Source: Amphirosellinia nigrospora
Lineage: Eukaryota > Ascomycota > Sordariomycetes > Xylariales > Xylariaceae
NCBI GenBank assembly: GCA_004123355.1
Contig: SCHM01000001.1
Coordinates: 6,582,193 to 6,646,192, forward strand
Length of the DNA: 64,000 nucleotides
Direction of reading: 5' to 3'
Translations under genes and position numbers: made by a program
Notes under the pieces: generated by a model
What the model was told of the DNA's origin: nothing
Databases searched by the model: none
Seen by the model: only the letters and a program-made list of their open reading frames with translations
Shown: positions 12,232 through 23,302 of the stretch, in pieces
Layout: each line of letters opens with the position of its first letter
Position numbering within the stretch: position 1 is the stretch's first letter

Positions 12232-13336
12232 ATGAGCGGCGGCTGGCGGTGGTTGTGGCCCCTGGGGACAGAGGAGATCGTAACGCCGACGCTGCCTCCG
12301 GAGCCCACACATCCATACCACCCCCTCGGCGTGAGCATCCCGGCATACGAGGCGAACGCAGCCCCTGTCCCCGTGCTGCTTGCCGCGCTCGGCGGGACAC
12401 TGGGATTCACGGTGCTGAGCGCCGCGCTCATCGCGCGCAAGTGTAACCCCGGGCTCGGCGCCTCGGGGCTCGCCGTGTTCTGCTGGTTTGTGATGAGTGA
12501 GAGCTCCCGCGTTTTTTTTTACACACAAGAATCCAAAGACATTGCTAGTTCCCTGCTTAAACTAGGAACTTGTGTTAAGGGACTTATAAGCTGACGCGAG
12601 TGTGACAGATGCGTGTCTGCATTGCGTTTTCGAAGGTGAGTTATATGATGCCAACAACACAATGAAATCTCATGTGATCTTCAATATATAAGGCTAATGC
12701 TACCATCCCCACGAGTAGGCTATTTCGTCCTAAACCATGAGACCGTCGCATCCTCACAGTCGCTCCTCGCACAGCTATGGAAGGAATATGCGCTCTCCGA
12801 CTCGCGATACCTCACATCTGATTTCTTCATGCTGAGCGTGGAGAGTATCACGGTAGTAAGTTATCCCCCCCCCCCCCCCCCCCCCCCCCTCATACCTATC
12901 AACTCACACACCCATTCAACCATGCTGGATCAGTCCTTGATGACAATAACTGATATATATCTGTACCCAGTTCTTCTGGGGTCCCCTCTGCCTCGCCAAC
13001 GCCATCGCCATCGCGCGGAGCAGCCCCTCACGCCACGTATTACGGATAATCGCCTGTGTCGCGCATCTCTACGGCGTGGCGCTGTATTACGCGACGAGCC
13101 AGTGCGAGTTCTACTTCACGGGGAGGTCGCACAGCCGGCCTGAATTCGTCTACTTTTGGGTGTACTACGTTGGATTCAACTTGCCGTGGGCCATCGTGCC
13201 CGCCTTCCTTCTGGTTGATAGTGCGAAAGCCGTCACCCGCGCCATGAGAGCTCTCGACAAGGCGGACGCGACGTTGAGCTCGCACCGCCTCCGTACCAGT
13301 GACGAGGTCGTGCTCGAGCCGAAGAAGACGAGATAG
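12232..13336 (+). CDS. Emopamil-binding protein (EXPERA domain) family, sterol-isomerase-like
   Basis: A 264-residue membrane protein in four exons: 12232-12496, 12609-12635 (only 27 bases), 12719-12855 and 12971-13336. The tiny second exon is needed to give the conserved ACLHCVFEGYF block. EBP enzymes shift the C8-C7 double bond of sterols in the ER membrane. The catalytic residues known from human EBP have counterparts: H93 and E97 in HxxxE, E120 in LWKEYALSDSRY, and Trp in the last helix (FNLPWAIVP). Hydrophobic segments lie near residues 46-65, 80-100, 145-175 and 200-230. Intron 3 contains an unbroken run of 25 C. Fungi normally use the unrelated Erg2 for this step, so the true reaction may differ. 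Family confident, activity inferred. Confidence 0.85.
12865..12889 (+). repeat. 25-nt poly-C run inside an intron
   Basis: A pure run of C beginning ten bases after the GT of intron 3 of the EBP-like gene. Such runs are prone to length change and to miscounting in assemblies. Because it is intronic, a miscount would not shift the reading frame. Confidence 0.95.
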
Positions 13337-13779
13337 GGGTAAGATCGCCATGGGGCGACGTGGGGCGCCGTGGAAGATATTGCTAGTATTGCATTATGTT
13401 GAGAATTTGCTAGATATTCTATGTAGTTATATTGTTTAATCTGAGACCCAGACTTTAATTATTGGCATCTCATTTCCTCCTACTGTGTAGAAAGGGATTG
13501 TCATTCAACTGCAATAGGCGTAATCTTGCAATGTCATCGGGATTTTTAGGTAAATTGTTTGGTATTACTACTTTATCGGTGTTCAGATTCCTAGTTGTGG
13601 TATCATGTCGAACCATCCTGACGTCCATTTTTGGAAGCCTGGTAGTGCCGAATCCATCGGATCTGATGGTCGGAATGAATCTTCCGTCGTAGTTTAGACG
13701 GCTATACCGTCACAATGGACTTCGCCGACATATGCATCCTCCCAGCCCTGTAAATTGTACTCATGCTTCGAGCGTAAAT
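13337..13779. other. Convergent 3' intergenic region
   Basis: 443 bases between the ends of the EBP-like gene and of CWC15. A weak ORF at 13462-13692 has no recognisable feature and I do not call it. Probably two 3' UTRs and terminators. Confidence 0.5.
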
Positions 13780-14715
13780 TTATCGCACATATTTGCCCAT
13801 AAAGCGCTTATGGAAATCGGATCTAAGAAGGTCCTACAATGTGTTAATACCATCCAGGAATCACCGCGAGCTGGAGAATATAACTTACGTTAATGAATTC
13901 CTTCTTCTTGCCTTTGTCTTCGGTGCCCCTCGCTTGATTCTTGAAGACGACATCATCGTCCCATCTATTATACCAATGTTATTAGCATCCCTCGGCATTA
14001 TGTGGATTGGTAGAGCGGATTCTACCTCCTCTTGATATTGAAATCTTGTTTGGGGTTAAGCAATGGATTTCCAAGGGCGATATCGCGCTCGCGCTCTTCT
14101 TCCTCGGCAGCAGCTCTCTCGCGTTCCTCGCGCTCCCGCTTCTCGGCTCGTTCTCGCTTGATCTTCTCTAATTCGCGCTGCAGCTCTGCGTCTTCGTCGT
14201 CTTCCGAGTCCTCGTCACTGTCATCTTCGCTATCATTCTCCGAATCATCTTCGGAATCTGCATCTATGTCTCGCGACTCTTCTAATATGCGCCGCCGCTT
14301 CGCATCTGGATCCTCTTCTCCGTCGGCTTGCGACGCTATTTCCAGGGTTCGCTTGGCGTTGTTTGTGATGGCGGATGTCTCGGCTTCGTTCACGTCGGGG
14401 AGGGCACCGCCATTCTTCTTGGCGAAATGGGCGGCTTCGGCTGCTAGTAGCTCGGCTCGTAGATCGCGAACCTCGTCGGCATCTCCTCCTTGTCCCGGTT
14501 GCCTGTAGTTTTGTGAGTAAGTGCTTATTTGATGGAACAGCATAGTAGCGTACCGAAACTTGAGCTGAGTATGTGCGGGAAGGAGTCTTTGGTGGTACGC
14601 CGGCCCTCGAAGTGCCTCCTTTCCACGTGCCTCGAAGATTGTTAGTACAGCCGTTTAGCTTTGGGAGTATGGATGTACAAACAGGATCAAACGTGGGCCT
14701 ATGTGCTGTGGTCAT
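13780..14715 (-). CDS. CWC15: Pre-mRNA splicing factor Cwc15/Cwf15
   Basis: Component of the Prp19/NineTeen complex of the spliceosome, acting in the nucleus. Five exons give 238 residues: 14715-14683, 14630-14554, 14502-14026, 13964-13889 and 13833-13780. The family signature opens the protein (MTTAHRPTFDP, then GPAYHQRLLPAHTQLKFR), followed by the DEVRDLRAELLAAE helix. A long acidic stretch and an RE/E-rich charged coil come next. The conserved end, RRWDDDVVFKNQARG and DLLRSDFHKRFMGKYVR, lies on the two small last exons. Intron 1 has an unusual GTTTGT donor with a clear CTAAC branch site. The gene is divergent from RRP45, 456 bp apart. Confidence 0.95.
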
Positions 14716-15171
14716 ATTGGGCGCGATAAATCGGTTGCTGAAAGATTAATAAACGAGGCTTGAAATCGTTTGGTGATTTATTAGTGAATCTAGTTGCTCG
14801 TTCATTGACGGTTGGTAAGGCCGGGAGGGATGTAAGTATGCGCCTGGAAGATACCTACATGGTAGGGTAGTGCAGTGCCCACTGTGGGTACCTAGATAAC
14901 CTGTAGCTGGTTGCTGAGCCGGTGTTTACATGGCCAAGATTCCGGTCTTACAAGGGGTCCATTTCACCGCCTGGCAGATGGGGGACTTTTTTTTTCAATG
15001 CCGCTAGTGTAACTCTCAAGCAGCTCGTCGAGCTGGGATAATAGCCCCACCATCCCGCCATCGACGAACGCTAGGTAGACTAACAACTTCCAACTTATCT
15101 TCTTTCCTTGGCTACGAGATGAAGATCAGGTTAAACGACAACAACACTCGCTACTCCCCCAACGATTGATC
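14716..15171. promoter_or_regulatory. Bidirectional promoter region between CWC15 and RRP45
   Basis: 456 bases separating the two divergent start codons. It contains a T-run near 14.99 kb (pyrimidine tract on the plus strand), common in fungal promoters of constitutive genes. It implies shared regulation of two nuclear RNA-processing genes, which is inference. Confidence 0.55.
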
Positions 15172-16116
15172 ATGCCGCGAGAGGCCGAACCTTCCCTCAA
15201 TGAACGGGCTTTTGTGACACAAGCCCTCCAAGAAGGGCAGCGCCTCGACGGCCGCACCTTCGACCAATTCCGAAAGCTCGACCTGCAGTTTAGCGATCAG
15301 TATGGTGTGGCCAACGTGACTCTAGGGAAGACGAGGTAACAATCGGCGGTATGCGCGTTATGGTTATTAGACCTGTTGACTAATAACCTCCCATATAGAG
15401 TCCTTGCGAAAGTATCCGCTGAGGTCACTACGCCCTACACCGATCGACCGTTCGACGGCATCTTCACCATCACGACTGAGCTCAGCCCCATGGCCTCGCC
15501 CGCATTCGAAGTAAATAGGCCAACAGAGACCGAAGTGCTCTTATCCAGATTAATCGAGAAGACGGTCCGTCGATCCAATGCCCTCGACCTCGAGTCGTTA
15601 TGTCTTGTCGCGGGACAGAAGTGTTGGTCTGTACGTGTAGATCTACACGTTCTCTCGCACGACGGCAACTTGATCGACGCATCATGCTTGGCCGTCGTAG
15701 CAGCGCTACGGCATTTCAAAAAACCAGACACAAGTATAGAAGGGGATACTGTGACTATCTACACACCCGCCGAGCGAGAGCCGGTCCCGCTCAGCTGGCT
15801 GCACTCACCCTTCTGCGTCACGTTTAGTTTCTATGGAGAGAATGGGGAGATCATGCTGGCGGATGCTAGCCTCTTGGAGGAGCAGCTACGCGTGAGCAGC
15901 TGTACTATCAGTCTCAACAAGCATGGGGAAATTTGCCAGGTTGCGAAGCTAGGTGGTATGGCGGTGGAAGCTATATCCTTGATTCAATGCGCGAGCGCTG
16001 CCGTCATTAAGGTGAAGGAATTCTCAACGCTCGTGGACCAGAAATTAGTCGATGATCTCAAGAGGAGAGACAAGGGAGGACTATTAGCGGAATTGTCTGC
16101 CGAAAATGAGAGATAA
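15172..16116 (+). CDS. RRP45: Exosome complex subunit Rrp45 (RNase PH-like)
   Basis: One of the six RNase-PH-type ring subunits of the RNA exosome (EXOSC9 in humans), which is structural rather than catalytic in eukaryotes. Two exons, 15172-15335 and 15399-16116, give 293 residues. The N-terminus fits the Rrp45 pattern: LNERAFVTQALQEGQRLDGR, then the first RNase PH domain with FTITTELSPMASPAFE and the RLIEKTVRRSNALDLESLC block. The second RNase PH domain follows from about residue 180. The protein ends soon after it, close to the length of yeast Rrp45, so the long C-terminal PM/Scl tail of the animal protein is absent. The 63-bp intron sits in an Arg codon (AG|A). Confidence 0.95.
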
Positions 16117-16306
16117 CATCGGTGGCCCTCTTGATCTGATTTGATAATACCAATAAAGATACCCAATATGTAGAAGCTCAATACCATGCTGATGAACGCT
16201 TCTTCATATCATTCCTAAACGCCCGCCCCAATGCCGCTGTATGCCAGCCCAAAAAAAAAAACGCTTTCGAATTCTATTGGAAAATCAGTAGCGCGTGATT
16301 TTCTCT

Positions 16307-17040
16307 CTATCTCATGACAGGCGGCCTTGACTCCTTGTTCCATTTGACTCGAGACCTGACCCAATCGATGGCTTCCCGGACACCCGTCCCCGTCAGCGCA
16401 CTAACCGGTAGCACTCTCGAGTCGCGGATGCTGGAGGCCTTTTCACCCTCAAATACCTTCTTGACAAGCCCCTCTTTTATCCTAACTACCTCGACGCAAT
16501 CCTCACGGTCTTGCTTGTTGGCGAGGACCAGTAGCGGCACCCCTTCGGTCTCAGAGCTTTGTAGGACGTCCTCGAGAACCAGGCGACACTCCTCGAGCCG
16601 GCCGGAGTTGTCGTGCTCGATGTTGCCGTCGCCGATGTCGGTGCTGTCGATAATGAAGACGATGGCGTGGCAGCTGGCGTAGTAGCTCTGCCACAGCTTG
16701 CGCAGGGTCAGCTGGCCGCCGACATCCCAGATCTTGAGGTACATGTCGGGGAGGGTGAGAGTCGTGACATTCTGGCCGACGGTGGGCACCGTCTTCAGCC
16801 TGGGGTCTGGACGTTCGGGCAGAAATAGGGATTTCGTCTGTTCGTGAAAGGTTGTCTTGCCGGCATTATCGAGGCCGAGGAGGATGACGGAATATTCTAT
16901 CGCGACCCCAGGTTAGAAGACGACAAAAAGTGAGGTGGATGGATGAGTGTGTAGCGAGCGAGATGCGACGGATGCGACGGGCGCAACTGACCCTCTTTGC
17001 TAGTTGCAAGCCGGTATAGGCCCTTTGCTAAATGATACAT
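16307..17040 (-). CDS. ARL3: Arf-like GTPase Arl3/ARFRP1
   Basis: Golgi-targeted small GTPase of 212 residues in two exons, 17040-16992 and 16896-16307. GTP-binding motifs are complete: the P-loop GLDNAGKT (24-31), the WDVGGQ switch II, NKQD and the VSA motif. The start MYHLAKGLYRL lacks the Gly2 needed for myristoylation and matches the Arl3/ARFRP1 type, which is N-acetylated by NatC and recruited to the trans-Golgi by Sys1. That mechanism is established for the yeast and human proteins and is inferred here. An insertion between switch II and NKQD (DIGDGNIEHDNSG) is typical of this subgroup. The gene is divergent from the membrane-protein gene at 17588. Confidence 0.93.
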
Positions 17041-17587
17041 GATGGAGACCCAGGCCGAGGATACGAGGTTCGATAAATGAGTTCAAGCTCGTGTTAGTGG
17101 TCCCGCTCGCGGCTTACAATACAGTAGGTACTGTAATGGTGAGTCTCGGTCAGGTCGATCAGGTTATCGAACCCGATCCAATGTTACCAAACACAATCAT
17201 TGGTTGGCACCAATTAGGTAACGGCTAGAAACGTAGATACCTAGCCTGCAGGGTGCATTGGACTTGGGTGGGGTGCCGGTGGTACCTGTCTTAGCGCCTC
17301 TGTAACGGGTCGCTTGAAGCTGGTCTGGCACTATACATGTCGTCATACCAACGCTCTCTCTTCCAAGGGATGAATCGCGACGTACTATATACGAATCACT
17401 TTGTTTTTTTCTCAGCTCCCTCTCCCGCTCAAGTTTTCCCCTTCACGATTTAGGTTTGTGAACTGAGTCTTTAGGCTTTACATCTCAACAGAGGAGTCTC
17501 GGGCATTCATGTGCATGCGGGTGTAAGTGGTCACTCACTGCCTGAGACGGACTCCGCCAACCCAACTCGACACCCTAGACTCTCAAA
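17041..17587. promoter_or_regulatory. Shared upstream region of ARL3 and the 559-residue membrane protein gene
   Basis: 547 bases between divergent starts. A T- and C-rich stretch on the plus strand at about 17.40-17.45 kb lies 140-190 bases upstream of the rightward gene and resembles a fungal pyrimidine-rich promoter element. Confidence 0.5.
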
Positions 17588-19513
17588 ATGGCACCCGTGC
17601 CGTATACACATCCAGTCAGGTAACATGATCCTTCGTCTTCAAACAGAGCAGTAATATGCTGACTGATCTTCGTAAAAGGTATCCTCCCTTGGTGCTGGCT
17701 ATAGGGTACCTCATCTCTATCCCATACTTGACGTATGCTGTTGGCGACAGCTTATACACATCGTATAAGTCATTAGGTCCTGTCTCGAGCACACGATCCC
17801 GTATATACCAGCGCAAGAAATTCGTGCCAATATTTCTTGGGCTCGCAGTCACGGCACTTTCGATAGCGGCATTCTACTCTATCAAGTCTGCAACCCTGTC
17901 ATACCAGATCTGGGCTTATGAGCATGGCCTTGACTTAACACAACGGTATAACAAGATCGGAATGAATATCTCAAGTGGCCACGTTCTAACATTGTTATAG
18001 GATCCTAAGCGAGGACGGTGACTATATTACAGATAGCAAAAACTCCACCGAGACACACATCGCAAATTGGTTGAGTGACACATTCATTTACAATGATGGT
18101 CTCGAGATTGTGTCCGAAAGAGCTCGTCGTTTCTGGTGGGGACAACAGATCGACCTAAGCATGACGGCGTTCAGCTTGATGCTAGCTACCGAGGGTCGCC
18201 GTCGCAGGATTCCCCTACTGACAGCCTTCCTTGCCCTGGCTCATCTAGTTAATCTATCATTCGCTCAGAATCTCTTCTTCCTCGCTCTACTACTCACTCC
18301 CTCTCCATTATCCTCGGGAAACAAACATCTCGAGCTACCGATTCCGCCGCTACCTAGGTCGATATGGGCTCGGCTTCGAGGTGGGCTGTTACCACCAAAG
18401 CCAAACGGCTGGGTGCCTAGTGTCAGGCTCTTCTATGCGGCCGTGACATTGAGCTTCGGGCTGACATCGATCCTGCCATACGCGGCCGGAACCTCTGATT
18501 TCACGAAGGTAGCACTTCTGGCTCGCGCTTCGACTTTTCTGCCATTACTTCTGCCGGAGATCATACCGGCCCGCTGGGGGGGTATTCAGCGGCGCCCACA
18601 CGGCGCTTACGAGTCACTGGCGAAGCTGTTTAAGTTTCTTTCGGCCGCCGCATTTGCCCTGCATGCAAAGACGAGCCTCGTCGCCTTCGTCTCGAACGCG
18701 CCCAACTCACACTATCATCGACATAGCGCACTTCTCCCCTGGGACGTCGAGCAGCGGTCACGCTGGGAACGAAGCAGTACGTATTTTTAAATGATGTAGC
18801 CTTAATATGGTTACGTTTTCTTCTACTTTATCATATTCTTGCACACAAGTCGTTTCCAGCCCCCCTTCTCACTGGAAAAGGGAATTTTCTAACTTCAGTA
18901 TCTTATAGCCACCGCTATAGGCAAAGTGCTTGGAGCAATATTCGACCACCCCACCGTCACAGCCGTCGGTTGGGATGTTCTCCTCTGCACGCTGAGTCTA
19001 GGTCTATGGGCCGCCGCCCGCGCCATCAACGCCCGGGACATGTTGAACTCGTCCATACCGTCCTACAACCCCAGCCTATCTACCTTCAAGTGGACGAGTC
19101 CAGAGAAAAGCGATCTGCGAGACGAGGTCCTCAACTTCCTAGAGCCCGACGAGACGGAGGAGTCGAACCATGAACGCGAACACGAAAACGGCATGACGCT
19201 CCGCCGTCGCGGCAAAACTACGCGGGCGCGAGGCACTAGCATCACGAGCTCTGCAAGTGACCGAAGCGAGGAGGCGCACTTGCCAAATACGCCCTCGAGG
19301 CGACGAGGCAGACAGTCCAAGAAGACGAAGCCAGAGGAGGACAAAGCGTATATTCCAACGCCCGCGGCCGCCGATTCGGTATTCGAAGGTGACGAGATCC
19401 CCCCGCAGACCCTTGACTGGGAGTCTGCGTCTCTCGCCTGGGGTCTCGCTGCGTTTGGCGGCCTCACATCCGCATGCGCTGGTGTCTTTGGTGGGGAGTC
19501 CGTATCAAGATGA
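17588..19513 (+). CDS. Multi-pass membrane protein, function unknown
   Basis: Four exons (17588-17619, 17679-17945, 18001-18776, 18909-19513) join in frame to 559 residues. I do not recognise the family. Visible features: hydrophobic segments near residues 14-40, 60-80, 165-195, 235-258 and about 265-285, more near 370-390 and a final one near 535-555. Between these lies a long hydrophilic, acidic then Arg/Lys-rich region (about 420-520) with RRRGKTTRAR and RRRGRQSKKTKP, likely cytosolic or luminal and disordered. The first exon is only 32 bases (MAPVPYTHPV plus a split codon); the start is the only ATG with a good donor behind it. A conserved fungal integral membrane protein is the best description. 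Confidence 0.8.
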
Positions 19514-20765
19514 TGAGGCAGGGCGACGACATTTCATCATTCGGACGAAAGGACGAAATAAGCGGTGTACAACACGAGGGAGGGGTTTAACTTAATTAGT
19601 ACTCTTCTACACGGGTGTCTGGAGTTATGTAGGACACGGGGATATAGGAAGAGACGGAAAAACAGAACGTAATAAGGCCAAGGCAGAACATGAATAGGTA
19701 CCAAAAATCTCCATGATTAGGACAGACGGCAACGGGGAAAATGTAAGAATACTAGAATGGGGATGCAGAGTAAGAAGTCAAGGCAAATACGGTTTATCTT
19801 TGTAGACTGGCGGCGTTTTCTGTGAAGGAAAATAGGGGAAAGGCTATTCTAGCTAGCTCGTACTTGAATCGCAGCTGGACGAGACTTCATCACGACCAGT
19901 GGCATCATGCCTTATTTCAGCGAATTAGTGGTAAACGCAATGGAAAACTCAGTCGTGAAAATCCTAATCGACTTAGCTATATCTTCTACAAGTAACATAT
20001 TTCTTCTTAACTCATGAGACTCAACATAAATGGATGTTGACGAAACATAACTCAGGCTCACAATCAAAACTAGGGAGGTCACACAAGACAAGGAATGGGG
20101 AAACCGAAAGGACAAATCTACAGTATACAATAAGTTTCGATTAATAGGATTTGCTGAATCTTGATATCGTCTCTAATCCATTAACATTATATCCTACCAA
20201 GACGTGGCCAACCAACCCCATACAATGAGGCCCCTAGGAACGGCCTGCAACCTTGTTTCATCAAAGGTTGACTATAGGTCTATAGTAGGTAGATAGTAGT
20301 AGCTAGCACTGATATGCTAGGCATAAAACATATAACTCCATCCATTAGGTGGGCAGGCAGCCAGACAAGGAGGTCGATCGGACAACCCCTTTAGTTTGTC
20401 ACCGCCGCCGCCACTGCTACTATTGCCTGCTGCTGTTTTCTTGCCGTACGCTAGGTAAATCGGCAAGAAAAGCCCCTCCATCCTCTTCAGATGGTTGTTG
20501 AGATGTCTTTATCATTAGAATATGCTCATGCCATCTCTTGCCATGAGTCTTTCAAACAAGACGCCTATACACGCAACGCGATGCCATATGTCGGTTGCTT
20601 CGTTCTATGTCTCTTTCGTGAGAAAAAACCGTATTGAAAGCGACTGGAATTCCCACAGTCGATTTGCCCCATGCCGTTCGTTTGTCGTTTGAAAAACCGC
20701 AAAATCGAAAATCAAAAAGTCTCCATTATCTCTATGCATTAAAACCCACGCACGCCATGCTATGC
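19514..20765. other. Convergent 3' intergenic region, 1.25 kb
   Basis: Lies between the 3' ends of the 559-residue membrane protein gene and the CAS1 gene. Open frames at 19912-20130 and 20605-20793 are short and featureless. I see nothing beyond UTR-like sequence and CCG triplets near 20.40 kb. Confidence 0.5.
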
Positions 20766-23302
20766 TTACGTGTAAATGACATTGCCGACCCATAATGCAG
20801 CTAGGAACACCAGGAATCCACGCTCCGAAAGCGTACTCGCAAACGTGCGCGTGGCACGATTCGTAAGCGCTGCCATTCCAATGAATAGCGTGGTGATTAG
20901 AGCTTTCTCAATGAGAAATAAGGGGAATGACGCATTCTCGAAACCGCCCAACGTTAATTTGGCGGTTGCATCGCCGCCAAGCCAAATATGGTACTGTAAG
21001 ATGTACGTTTCTAGGGAGATGCGGCCAAGCGCTGCTGGTATGGCAAGGAACATCTTCTGTGCTGGGGTATACAGATTGCGAAGTGTGATAACGGCCAAAA
21101 CGGGGATCCATGATATATACGGATGGGCGGCATTGTAAGATTGCTTTGAAGAGAGACCCGACTGCGTGAAAAAGACGAAGAGCGCGAGCCCTGCCGAACA
21201 AACTACCCAAAACCGAGGGCGACCTGAATCGAACAAGCTAGGAGATGCTTTAGTAGTAAAAACCTCTCGTGCGTCGGTCGCTGTTGCCGTATGAACAAGG
21301 CTTGCCACCATGACACCCACAAAGACAATGTAACGATCCAAGGCGAGTCGGAAGCGTAGTTCCTGTACATCAAAAGACATACGGAAGACTCCGAAAAGAG
21401 CGTCAGTCGCCATTTCCAGATAGCCAGGGGTTGTAATAAACATGCTGGTAAAACTAGCCGTCACCAGCACTTTCATAGCGAGCGGCCACGGGTCATCATT
21501 GTTTTCCCTTAACGTTCGGAGCATCATATATATAACCAGATAATAGAATGTGACTGCGGGTGCAAAATAGTATGAGCTGTAGCTCGTGCCCATCATGAAG
21601 GGTAGTAGGGCGCTCAAGGCGTTAACGCGGAAGAGAACCACGGCCACACGCTTGAACGAGTAATCGCCCGTTTTCAGGAGGTATAGCGTGTGGCCATACG
21701 CAGATAGAAAGAAGTACATCGATATGAGTACCCTGACGATCTTGTAGACCCATAATGTTTGAGAGGCGTAGTTGAAGTGGTATAGAAGGATGATTCCCTG
21801 CATAAGGCCCTTTATTTCATCGGTTTGATCTCTTGAGAGAAACAAGTGCTCCTCAACACCATTTGTTACGGCCTCTTTCTTTGAGTCCTTGGCGGACCAT
21901 GCTTCACTTGCCGATCCAACGACCTTATGCAACATCGAAGAGCTGCCGACTAGCCAAAATAAACAGATGGCAACGAAAGCGCCTTGGCGGTAGTGACGCT
22001 CCACCTTGCTAAACTGGAGTGTCCCATCGCATATCCAACACCAAGCTAATGTAACGAGTATGTCTCGAGATGCCGTTAGAAGCTCTGGGCGAATAAACTT
22101 CGGCATAGAGTGAGCTCGTGGGGTATATAACATAACGACACACAAAAATATTAAAGCAAGGTTGAACAAGTAATTCGATGATTCCTCAACGCAGCACGTG
22201 CCTTTGAACGAACGATCATTCAATACAGCCGGATTATTGCAGTGCGAATTGAGTACGATATCAATCTTGTGGTCGGCTATGTTGTCCTCCACGTGCAAAC
22301 CGTCGGTCTCGAAGGATTTGCTCGACTCTTCCTCCGTCATTCGATTGAAGGCCCAAACTACATGCGACGTTTGATTTGAGGGTAGGCGAGAAAGGTAGTC
22401 GTTCATTTCGTCGATTCGTTCGGGCGTGATCGTTTCGGTGCGCTTATTCGACAGCGCGTCATAAGCCGGGACTTGGACGGGAGTTAGCAATATATGATTC
22501 GGTGTCGAGCTATATCCTTGGTTCCAATTTGGTAACGTCGATAACGAGCTGCTCCTTGTTGCACTCCCCTCGGAAGCTAAGGATAAATATGTTGAGACCG
22601 TGTCGATTCCGTCCTTAAATAGAGTCATGTAGTCGTCTCCGCCATAGCGAGCGGCCCATAAGCCAGGAGAGCCTAGCACAATGAGTGCTGGAGATTCTTC
22701 ATGTTTCTTTACTAAGTTTGCTCCGCTCAAGGAGCTCGGCAGGGCGTGAAATGCCTCCAATGTATCTCTCAATTCGGTCGAGTTTAACCAGGGATCCCAA
22801 ATGAATTCTAAGCTTACGCCTTCGGCGTTAAACGAAAGGTCTCGATGTTTCTCATCCGCGGCGACAACTTCTTTTAATTCGGCTGCGGCTAACTTGGGGT
22901 CAAGTTTCCTGGCTGCGGCCCAGAAAATCTGTCGAATTGTAGAATCCCCAGCGAGGACGAATTTGCGGCCGGTTAAACAGTCATGTATGCCGTCGGTCGA
23001 GTATTCAACCATCCGACAACCGTTTGGTTCCCATTTCTGTACGTTGTGCCGACTGTTGACTGCGGGTGCCCATGTGCCATCGGTTAATAATGCGCGACAT
23101 CTGTTCGGGTCTTCTTGGCCTGATACAGCGTCAGTATAGGCAGATAGTGCAAGACAGTAGGCTACCTAGGGAGAAGGAGAGCAGGCACTGTACCATTTAT
23201 GAACCTTTGGACTGAGGTCCAGAGCAGGAGGAGGAAAAGGGCAGAGTATGTGACGCTGCTGAGGGGATGCCAAGAGGCAGCGAATCTCCGAAGTTGTGTC
23301 AT
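20766..23302 (-). CDS. CAS1: Cas1-type polysaccharide O-acyltransferase
   Basis: A homologue of Cryptococcus Cas1 and animal CASD1, Golgi enzymes that O-acetylate glycans. Two exons, 23302-23194 and 23119-20766, give 820 residues. A signal-anchor helix (VTYSALFLLLLWTSV) precedes a luminal SGNH-type domain with AGDST (Ser96) and the matching DGLH (Asp309, His312), the expected catalytic Ser and Asp-x-x-His pair. The C-terminal half is the multi-helix acyltransferase domain starting near residue 360, with SRDQTDEIKGLMQGIILLYH and a long set of membrane helices. The splice FIN|GQEDPNRC is supported by a CTGAC branch site. An upstream in-frame ATG at 23371 would add 23 residues; I prefer the internal one because it starts just before the anchor. 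The acceptor glycan is unknown. Confidence 0.92.

Noticed and set aside
12214-12528. Minus-strand ORFs opposite the EBP-like gene
   Set aside because: Shadow frames of a GC-rich coding exon.
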